From Pseudomonadota bacterium (GTDB lineage Bacteria; Pseudomonadota; Alphaproteobacteria; Acetobacterales; Acetobacteraceae), in NCBI GenBank assembly GCA_021807785.1, contig JAKBCO010000003.1, positions 1 through 38,972 of the forward strand: a stretch of 38,972 nucleotides of DNA, given 5' to 3'. Of the stretch, positions 33,150-38,972 are shown one piece after another. Under the pieces are notes generated by a model that had not been told where the DNA came from, made no database searches, and saw nothing but the letters and a program-made list of their open reading frames with translations. A program made the position numbers and the translations under genes. Position 1 is the stretch's first letter. The number at the start of each line of letters is the position of its first letter.

Positions 33150-34859
33150 ATGACCCCGACCGCGGAGGAAGCATCGGTCCCACGCGCCGGCATCGGCGTC
33201 GCCTCGCTGCCCGGCCCGCGTCCGCGCAACGAGGATTTCGCCGGCGCCATCCTCGGCGCCCGCCCGCCGGCGGAACGCCGCGACGTCGCCTGCGCCATCG
33301 CCGACGGCATCGGCAGCGCCCGCGGCGGGCGCGAGGCGGCCGAGACCGCGGTGCGCGGCTTCCTCGACGGGCTCTGGGACGTGCCGGAGACGGTGGAGCT
33401 GCGCCGCGCCGGGGCCCGCATCCTCAACGCCCTCAATTCCTGGATCCATTCCCAGGGCCGGGCCGATGCCGGCCTGGTCGGCATGGGCTGCACCTTCACC
33501 GCGCTGGTGCTGCGCGGGCGGCTCGCGCATCTCTTCCATGTCGGGGACTCGCGCGCCTATCGCCTCAGCGCCGACCGCCTGACCCGGCTGACCGACGATC
33601 ACGTCCGCGACGATCGCGGCCGGTCGCCGATGCTGACCCGCGCCCTCGGGATCGAGGCCGAGCTGCGGCTCGACTACACCACCCTCGCGGTGGCGCTGCA
33701 TGACCGGTTCCTGCTCTGCACCGACGGCGTCCACGGGGTGCTGGTGGACGAGACCATCGCCGACATCCTGCGCATCCGCTCCGCCCCCGAGGACACCGCC
33801 CGCGCCCTGGTCGCCGCCGCCCTGGACGCCGGCAGCACCGACAACTGCACCGCCCTGGTGCTGGACGTGGTCAGCCTGCCCGACCTGCGCTCGGACGACG
33901 TCGGCAGCGCGATCCGCGCCCTACCCCTGATCCCGACCCCGAATGTCGGTGAGTCCGTCGATGGGTTCGTGCTCAACACGCTGGTCTCGGACGGCACCTA
34001 CTCGCGCCTGTTCGGCGCCATCGACGAGGCCGACGGGGCGACGGTGGTGCTGAAATTCCCCAAGCCGCAGGTGGCCGCGGACGCCACCTTCCACGCCGCC
34101 TTCGTGCGCGAGGCCTGGGTGGGCAGCCGGGTCACCAGCCCCTGGGTCGCGCATGTGATCGCGCTGCCGCCCGGGCGGCAGACCTGCCTCTATACCGTCA
34201 TGCCGCTCTATGTCGGCGAATTGCTGGAAACCCGCCTCGCCCGCGCCCCCTCGATCGGTCTCGAGGAAATCCGCGGCATCGGGGTGCGCCTGGCGCAAGG
34301 GCTCGGCAGCCTGCACCGGGCGGGGATCATCCATCGCGACGTCAAGCCGGACAATGTGATGCTGGAGGCCGGGGGCAAGCTCCGGCTGCTCGATCTGGGC
34401 GTGGTCCGGCTGCCCGGTCTCGAGGATTTCCCCCCCGAGGCGATCCCCGGCACCCGCGCCTACATGGCCCCCGAGATGCTGCGCGGCGAGGCGGGCAATG
34501 TGGCGACCGACCTGTTCGCCCTGGGCGTCACCCTGTTCCGGGCCCTGACCGGCGTCTTCCCTTACGCCAACCCCGATGCGGTGACGCCGCCGCGCCTGGA
34601 GCGCCCGCGCGAACTGGCGCCGCTGCGCCCGGACCTGCCGGCCTGGCTCGGCGCGGCGCTGGCGCGCGCGATGGCGCCCGACCCGGCCGAGCGCTTCGCC
34701 GACATGGCGGAGTTCGCCGCCGAGCTGGATGCCGGACCGGCGCACGCGCCGGCGGCGCCGCGCCCGCCGACCCCCTACGAGCGCTACCGCCTGCCGTTCT
34801 GGCAGGGGCTGGCGGCGGCGCTGGCGCTGGCGCTGGCGGCCTCGCTCTGGTGGCGCTGA
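33150..34859 (+). CDS. Fused PP2C-type phosphatase and Ser/Thr protein kinase, membrane-anchored
   Basis: 569-aa bifunctional signalling protein. Residues 1-240 are a PP2C phosphatase: RPRNEDF (Asp29), ADGIGS (Asp52), VGDSRAY (Asp133) and the metal-binding GSTDN (Asp231). Residues 270-530 are a Hanks-type kinase: Lys302 in VVLKFPKP, Glu321, the HRDVKPDN loop (395-402), DLG (415-417) in place of DFG, and APE (440-442). A single C-terminal helix (551-567) ends in WWR, so the domains face the cytoplasm. Similar fusions sit beside nitrate/nitrite assimilation genes in other bacteria; here the partner is an ammonium transporter. AAGG precedes the ATG. Both active sites look complete. Confidence 0.92.
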   Translation: MTPTAEEASVPRAGIGVASLPGPRPRNEDFAGAILGARPPAERRDVACAIADGIGSARGGREAAETAVRGFLDGLWDVPETVELRRAGARILNALNSWIHSQGRADAGLVGMGCTFTALVLRGRLAHLFHVGDSRAYRLSADRLTRLTDDHVRDDRGRSPMLTRALGIEAELRLDYTTLAVALHDRFLLCTDGVHGVLVDETIADILRIRSAPEDTARALVAAALDAGSTDNCTALVLDVVSLPDLRSDDVGSAIRALPLIPTPNVGESVDGFVLNTLVSDGTYSRLFGAIDEADGATVVLKFPKPQVAADATFHAAFVREAWVGSRVTSPWVAHVIALPPGRQTCLYTVMPLYVGELLETRLARAPSIGLEEIRGIGVRLAQGLGSLHRAGIIHRDVKPDNVMLEAGGKLRLLDLGVVRLPGLEDFPPEAIPGTRAYMAPEMLRGEAGNVATDLFALGVTLFRALTGVFPYANPDAVTPPRLERPRELAPLRPDLPAWLGAALARAMAPDPAERFADMAEFAAELDAGPAHAPAAPRPPTPYERYRLPFWQGLAAALALALAASLWWR

Positions 34860-34877
34860 GGTCGCGGCGCCTGAATA

Positions 34878-34912
34878 ATCGGCAATCTCGGCTTCATTAA
34901 TGACCAGACACC
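34878..34912. repeat. Degenerate palindromic element between convergent genes
   Basis: Contains ATCGGC, the perfect palindrome TCATTAATGA (34894-34903) and GACACC. Read on the minus strand the order GGTGTC ... TGCCGAT parallels the hairpin at 15079-15125, though the middle is diverged. It may be a remnant of the same extragenic repeat, or a weak terminator. Confidence 0.3.
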
Positions 34913-34924
34913 TGAGTCGGCCGA

Positions 34925-35338
34925 TCAAACCTCGACCACCACGTAGTCGTCCTCCAGCGTGACCGGGATCGTCTCGGCGACATAGGGGCCTTTCGCCACC
35001 GCCGCCCCCGGCGCGACCTCCACCTTGTAGGCTCGCAGCCCGACATGCGCCGGGTCGCACCAGGACTGGCCGGTGCGGATGTCGAACTCCCAGCCATGCC
35101 AGGGGCAGCGCAGCACCTCGCCCTGGCGGGTGAAGCGATAGGCGCCGGGGGTGTCGGCCTCGATCAGTCCGGTCAGGACGCCCTCGCACATCGGCCCACC
35201 CTCGTGCGGGCAGCGGTTGAGCAGGCCGAAAAATTCGCCGCCCAGGTTGAACACCGCGATCGGCCGGCCGCGCACGGTGACCAGCTTGCGCGCCCCGGGG
35301 GGGATTTCGGCCACGCGCGCGATGACGTGCCTGGACAT
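34925..35338 (-). CDS. Rieske [2Fe-2S] protein (dioxygenase ferredoxin type)
   Basis: 137-aa soluble protein. Cluster ligands are Cys43 and His45 in NRCPHEGG and Cys78 and His81 in LRCPWHGWEF, the dioxygenase-type CxH-x(n)-CxxH pattern. There is no membrane anchor. It would pass electrons to an oxygenase or similar enzyme, but no oxygenase subunit is adjacent. The start at 35338 (MSRHVIARVAEIPPG) is typical. It is convergent with the kinase gene and divergent from the DsrE-like gene. Confidence 0.9.
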   Translation of the reverse strand: MSRHVIARVAEIPPGARKLVTVRGRPIAVFNLGGEFFGLLNRCPHEGGPMCEGVLTGLIEADTPGAYRFTRQGEVLRCPWHGWEFDIRTGQSWCDPAHVGLRAYKVEVAPGAAVAKGPYVAETIPVTLEDDYVVVEV

Positions 35339-35475
35339 GCGGGGCCTCCTTCGTCCCGAGGGAGGCTACCGGGCGGCCGGGGCCGCGGCAATGGCGGCCG
35401 GACGAGAATGCTCTTGCGCATATCGGGCGATTGAGGGAATATCATACCACTGAAACCCCAGGGAGGAGATCAGAA

Positions 35476-35967
35476 ATGCGCATTTCCCGTATCTTTGGCG
35501 CCTTGGCGCTGCTGGCGGCATTGGCCGCGCCGGCGGCGGCCCGGGCCGACGATCGCTCGATGCTGAAAAGCTTCGATTTCGCCAAGCCGGGCTTCGCCCA
35601 CCCGCATCCGTTCGCCATCGCCCATGCGGTGATCCAGGTGAGTTCGGGCAGCCCGGCGGTCTGGACGCAGACGCTCAACAACGTCACCAACATGCTGCAG
35701 AACCTGGGCACCGACAAAGTGCAGATCGTGGTGGTGGCCTATGGGCCGGGGCTGATGATGCTGTTCCGCGACAGCATCATGGCCCGCCGCATCGCCTCGC
35801 TCGACTCGCAGGGGGTGGAGTTCGATGCCTGCCACAACACCATGCTGGCGATGGCAAAGATGACCGGGCATCTGCCGGCGTTGCTGCCGCAGGCGGTGGT
35901 GGTGCCGGGGGGCGTGATCCGGATCATGCAGCTGGAGCAGCACGGATTCGATTATCTGAAGCCGTGA
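35476..35967 (+). CDS. Exported DsrE/DsrF-family protein
   Basis: 163-aa protein with a signal peptide (MRISRIFGALALLAALAAP, cleavage near ARA-DD), so probably periplasmic. The DsrE fold is indicated by LNNVTNMLQNLG, the strand VQIVVVAYGPGLMML, and FDACHNTM with Cys119 at the conserved position. Cytoplasmic DsrE proteins move sulfur; exported members have unknown roles. GGAGGAG lies 6-8 bp before the ATG at 35476, which fixes this start over the ATG at 35431. The 137-bp gap to the Rieske gene is somewhat AT-rich and must hold its promoter. Confidence 0.82.
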   Translation: MRISRIFGALALLAALAAPAAARADDRSMLKSFDFAKPGFAHPHPFAIAHAVIQVSSGSPAVWTQTLNNVTNMLQNLGTDKVQIVVVAYGPGLMMLFRDSIMARRIASLDSQGVEFDACHNTMLAMAKMTGHLPALLPQAVVVPGGVIRIMQLEQHGFDYLKP

Positions 35968-35981
35968 GGGGAGGGGGCGGA

Positions 35982-36470
35982 TCAGGCGATATCGCCGCTC
36001 TTGATCTGCCGGCCGACGAACTTGATGCCATTCTGCGCCAGACGGAGGGTCGCCGGTTCGAGCGGATGCAAATCCACGCGCCCCGAGGCTACCCAAAGCC
36101 AACGCGAAACCCGTGCTCCGTCCCTCAGATGATCGCGCAGCTGGGTCAGCGCGGCTTCTCGCTTGTCGATGACCCTGCGGACTTGATCGTTCCTGGCCGA
36201 GTGGGTTTCCACCGCGATCAGCTGGCGGGTGGGGTCATGCCCGAGCAGGTAATCCCATCGGTTTGCCTGGGGATATTGGGGTTTAAGCTCCGTATCGATA
36301 TCCAGGCTGTCGCCGAACGACGTCCGGATGTCGTCGGCAAAACAGCCGCGATGGGGCGCGGCGATTGCCCCGAGCCCGTCCTTGACGGATCGATGTAACA
36401 TGGACACCGCCCTGAGCGCGGCGCGAACGGGAGTGGCGGCAGCGGGCTTCGGATGACGGGACCGGCTCAC
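35982..36470 (-). CDS. Hypothetical partner of the AAA ATPase, possible nuclease
   Basis: 162-aa protein I do not recognise. It is rich in Arg and His. The central part, RWDYLLGHDPTRQLIAVETH, could be read as a degenerate PD-(D/E)XK core: Asp73, then Glu88-x-His90 after a beta-strand, but His replaces the usual Lys. A second strand-helix unit, SRWLWVASGRVDLHPL, follows. It overlaps the ATPase gene by 4 bp (ATGA), so the two are coupled. Base composition is visibly lower in GC than the flanking genes, suggesting transfer. The nuclease reading is a hypothesis. Confidence 0.6.
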   Translation of the reverse strand: MSRSRHPKPAAATPVRAALRAVSMLHRSVKDGLGAIAAPHRGCFADDIRTSFGDSLDIDTELKPQYPQANRWDYLLGHDPTRQLIAVETHSARNDQVRRVIDKREAALTQLRDHLRDGARVSRWLWVASGRVDLHPLEPATLRLAQNGIKFVGRQIKSGDIA

Positions 36471-37669
36471 GGGGTGCTCATGTTCACCGCATCACGGACC
36501 GCATCGGCGAAACGGGCGGAATAGCTGGTAAGCCCACCCCATCCGGCAACGCGCGGATCATCCGAGCTCGGGTCAAGGGTTGAGATATCGACCGAGGTCA
36601 CCTTGCCGTCGTCACGGAACTGCATCAGGAACGCGCGGTAATCCTTGGCCAACGCCGTCTCGGCGACGGCACGCATCGGCTGCTGCTTCACGTCGAATGC
36701 CTCGCATACACTTTTCCACTGGGCGGACCGCGTCCGCAATTGCCGCATCAACCAGACCAACGAAAGGACGTGCGGAGAATGGGTCGAGAGGACGACCCGG
36801 TAGCCACGCCAGATCAGATCGAGGACCAGCAGCAGAACCGCGGTGATCGCCTGTGGGTGCAGGCCCATTTCGGGCTCCTCTATCACCACCCAGTTGACCA
36901 AGTCGATCTTGCGCTTGCTTGTCCGCGGCAGCAGATGATAAAGGCCCAACAGCAGCGGCGTGAATTCCCGTTGTCCGGCGGTCCAGGTCATGAAGGGCAG
37001 ATGGATCTCCCCGTGGACCAGCCGCAGCCGCAAGGCATGGTTCGTATCTTCCTCAATTCCGACGGTGCCGCCGTGAAAAACGGCGGCGTCGATCTTTTCA
37101 CGGATTTCCTGCTTTAATCTCCGTTCTACGGGGAACAGGGTTCCGGCATCCTTGGTCTGGAAACGATCATAGAGATTCTGGCTGAAGAGACGCGCAACAA
37201 CCGGTACATCCGCGGTCAGCTTCTGAAACGGAGCAGCCCAGCCATCGCTGATCAACAACGAGCGATGCGCGGGAATGAAGAAAAGTTCTTCCTGCCCCGT
37301 CCCGCGCCGCGCGATGCCGCTTGGTGTAATGGACACGTTATCGAACCGGATCTCGGTCGACCCCGAATGCCAGTCCTTTGCCATCCCGGAACCGAAAATT
37401 AGATCGATCAACGCATCCGGCCGATCGGTCGGATGCCCGGCGTCACGCAACGCCTCGACGATCTGCCGTCCGTCCATGGCGATCTTGAGCCACTGCAGGG
37501 CCAAGCTTTTGCCCGCGCCTTGCGGCCCTACGAGGATCGTCAGATCCCCGAACGAAAGATCGACCTCGGCCAGATGCGCGAAATTCTTGATCCGCAGCGA
37601 GACAGCCGTGTCGGGTTGCGCCCGTGCGGTCCGTCTGGTCCTTGTCGTCGCTTGTCTGGGGGGCCGCAT
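36467..37669 (-). CDS. AAA/ABC-type ATPase (RecF/OLD-like) of a putative defence module
   Basis: 400-aa SMC/RecF-like ATPase. Walker A GPQGAGKS is at 48-55, preceded by RIKNFAHLAEVDLSFGDLTI; a Q-signature-like TWTAGQREFTPLL is at 228-240; Walker B VVIEEPEMGLHP is at 261-272; and the switch histidines STHSPHVL are at 295-302. No TOPRIM domain follows, so it is not a GajA/OLD nuclease. Such ATPases commonly partner small effectors in phage-defence or toxin-antitoxin systems. The start is uncertain, since no good ribosome binding site precedes 37669. Three sample lines in the module hand-count at 55-65% GC, against 83% in one line of imuB. Confidence 0.75.
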   Translation of the reverse strand: MRPPRQATTRTRRTARAQPDTAVSLRIKNFAHLAEVDLSFGDLTILVGPQGAGKSLALQWLKIAMDGRQIVEALRDAGHPTDRPDALIDLIFGSGMAKDWHSGSTEIRFDNVSITPSGIARRGTGQEELFFIPAHRSLLISDGWAAPFQKLTADVPVVARLFSQNLYDRFQTKDAGTLFPVERRLKQEIREKIDAAVFHGGTVGIEEDTNHALRLRLVHGEIHLPFMTWTAGQREFTPLLLGLYHLLPRTSKRKIDLVNWVVIEEPEMGLHPQAITAVLLLVLDLIWRGYRVVLSTHSPHVLSLVWLMRQLRTRSAQWKSVCEAFDVKQQPMRAVAETALAKDYRAFLMQFRDDGKVTSVDISTLDPSSDDPRVAGWGGLTSYSARFADAVRDAVNMSTP

Positions 37670-37810
37670 CCGGAGGAGTCCGCTCGCAATCTAGTCGGCC
37701 TTGTAGCGCCCTGCCGGATGATTGGCCACTTGCGCCCGGAGCCCCCCACCCTTCCCCCGCCGCCGCGAATCCCCCACCCTGCCGCCAACAGGTCCGGGGG
37801 AAGCAGTCTC

Positions 37811-38972
37811 ATGTCCAGCTACGACACCATCATCGTCGGCGGCGGCTCGGCCGGCTCGGTGCTCGCCAACCGCCTCTCGGCCCGCTCGGCCAACAAGATC
37901 CTCCTGCTCGAGGCCGGGCGGGACACGCCGCACGGCAAGGTGCCCGCCGAGATCCTCGATACCTACCCCGGCACCGCCTATCTCGACCCGCGCTTCCACT
38001 GGACCGACCTCAAGGTCACCACCGAGGTCATCCCCCACAACCGCCCCGACGCCGCGCCGCCGCCCTTGCGCAAATACGAGCAGGCCCGGGTGCTCGGCGG
38101 CGGCTCCTCCATCAACGGCCAGCTCGCCAATCGCGGCGCGCCGACCGATTACGACGAATGGGAAGCCCGCGGCGCCGCCGGCTGGGCGTGGAACGACGTC
38201 TTCCCGTTCTTCAAGCGCGTCGAGCGCGACATGGACTACACGAACGAATGGCACGGCAGCGAGGGCCGCATCCCGGTCCGGCGCATCATGCCCGATCTCT
38301 GGCCGGAGCACGCGAAGGCGGTCGCCGAAGCCTTCCGGCAATCCGGCTTCGATTTCGTCCCCGACCAGAACGCCGAATGGCGCGACGGCCATTTCCCGAT
38401 CACCATCTCCAACGCCTATGAGCGCCGGGTGTCCGCCGCCATCGGCTATCTCGACCCCGGCACCCGCCTGCGCGAGAACCTGACCATCGCCACCGACACC
38501 GCGGTGACCGGCCTGACCTTCGAGGCCAATCGCTGCACCGGTGTCACCGCCCGCGTCGGCGGACGCAGCGAAACCTTCCAGGCGCGCGAAGTCATCCTGT
38601 CCTGCGGCGCGATCCATTCGCCGGCGCATCTGCTGCGCGCCGGCATCGGCCCCGCGGCTGAACTGCGGGCCCTCGGCATCGAACCGCGCCTTAACCTGCC
38701 CGGCGTCGGCACCAGGCTGATGGACCACCCGGCGGTGGCGATCGCCGCCTTCATCCGCCCGCACGCGCGCATCCTGCACGACTGGACGCGCCGGCACATG
38801 TATGTGGCGCTGCGCTATTCCTCGGGCCTGCCCGCCATCCCGCCGGGCGACATGTTCATCGGCGTCACCAACAAGACCTCCTGGCACGCGGTGGGCGAGC
38901 AGATCGGCTCCTTCATCGTCTCGGTTTACAAGACCTATTCCGAGACCGGATCGGTCACGCTGGCCTCGTCCG
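37811..38972 (+). CDS. GMC-family FAD-dependent oxidoreductase, 3' truncated by window end
   Basis: First 387 codons of a glucose-methanol-choline oxidoreductase. The FAD-binding motif is IIVGGGSAGSVLANRL, followed by LLLEAG with the ribose-binding Glu; the second signature is ARVLGGGSSINGQLANRG, and the third is REVILSCGAIHSPAHLLRAG. These resemble choline dehydrogenase and related alcohol dehydrogenases. GGGGGAAG lies about 8 bp before the ATG. The catalytic His near the C-terminus is beyond the edge, so activity and length cannot be judged. It is divergent from the AAA ATPase gene. Confidence 0.92.
   Translation, partial: MSSYDTIIVGGGSAGSVLANRLSARSANKILLLEAGRDTPHGKVPAEILDTYPGTAYLDPRFHWTDLKVTTEVIPHNRPDAAPPPLRKYEQARVLGGGSSINGQLANRGAPTDYDEWEARGAAGWAWNDVFPFFKRVERDMDYTNEWHGSEGRIPVRRIMPDLWPEHAKAVAEAFRQSGFDFVPDQNAEWRDGHFPITISNAYERRVSAAIGYLDPGTRLRENLTIATDTAVTGLTFEANRCTGVTARVGGRSETFQAREVILSCGAIHSPAHLLRAGIGPAAELRALGIEPRLNLPGVGTRLMDHPAVAIAAFIRPHARILHDWTRRHMYVALRYSSGLPAIPPGDMFIGVTNKTSWHAVGEQIGSFIVSVYKTYSETGSVTLASS

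Noticed and set aside
36467-37669. Gabija GajA or OLD nuclease
   Set aside because: No TOPRIM domain after the ATPase; the protein ends about 100 residues past the switch histidines.
1-38972. tRNA genes, rRNA, CRISPR arrays, transposases, prophage genes
   Set aside because: Looked for on both strands by eye; no cloverleaf with a conserved T-loop, no regularly spaced repeats and no recognisable recombinase or capsid gene were found. A tRNAscan or CRISPR finder run would settle this.

Overview
The window is very GC-rich, with strong G/C at third codon positions, and densely packed with 4-bp (ATGA) gene overlaps. The gene set (metal-type KdsA, ImuB, phnGHIJK, alpha-E/ATP-grasp pair, PrpF-type isomerase) and a GTTC-N7-GTTC LexA box point to an alphaproteobacterium. 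Acetobacteraceae or another Rhodospirillales lineage is my best guess, inferred from gene content only. It looks chromosomal. I saw no tRNA, rRNA, CRISPR array, transposase or phage gene.

Layout, left to right. 1-1916: rfbB-rfbA (dTDP-sugar synthesis) on the minus strand, continuing off the left edge. 2013-4532: a PrpF-family isomerase, then an AT-richer 318-bp regulatory stretch and an RpfF-type DSF-signal synthase. 4539-7631: minus-strand DUF1028 / circularly permuted ATP-grasp / alpha-E cluster. 7640-11308: EamA permease, alpha/beta hydrolase, queF, Uma2-type nuclease and kdsA. 11365-13376: SGNH hydrolase and orphan DNA methyltransferase. 13467-15018: SOS-boxed imuB. 15022-15125: two large hairpins. 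15201-17404: a GGT-like lipoprotein and an enoyl-CoA hydratase. 17401-21089: phnGHIJK carbon-phosphorus lyase core. 21234-22985: a decarboxylase/SBP-like protein plus an HpcH/HpaI aldolase. 22989-24985: tsaC and a ferredoxin-NADP reductase-like flavoprotein. 25099-27461: cupin and thrS. 27499-30502: MocR regulator divergent from a CMD-GNAT-azoreductase operon. 30507-31493: lipoprotein-BrnT-XRE toxin-antitoxin set. 31604-34859: ammonium transporter divergent from a fused PP2C phosphatase/Ser-Thr kinase, with sigma-54-like promoters between them. 34925-35967: Rieske protein and periplasmic DsrE-like protein. 35982-37669: a lower-GC two-gene AAA ATPase module. 37811 to the right edge: a truncated GMC oxidoreductase.

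The main functional units are: phosphonate breakdown (phnG-K, with a palindromic operator touching the phnG start codon); nitrogen control (Amt plus a phosphatase/kinase switch, probably RpoN-dependent); SOS mutagenesis (imuB, without imuA or dnaE2 here); cell-cell signalling (RpfF, without a recognisable receptor nearby); and probable defence or addiction modules (BrnT set, AAA ATPase pair, orphan methyltransferase, Uma2).

The best candidates for something undescribed are the AAA ATPase plus 162-aa partner, the Amt/PP2C-kinase divergon, and the orphan RpfF with its 24-bp palindrome. All functional statements are inferred from sequence motifs read by eye; no database search was run.
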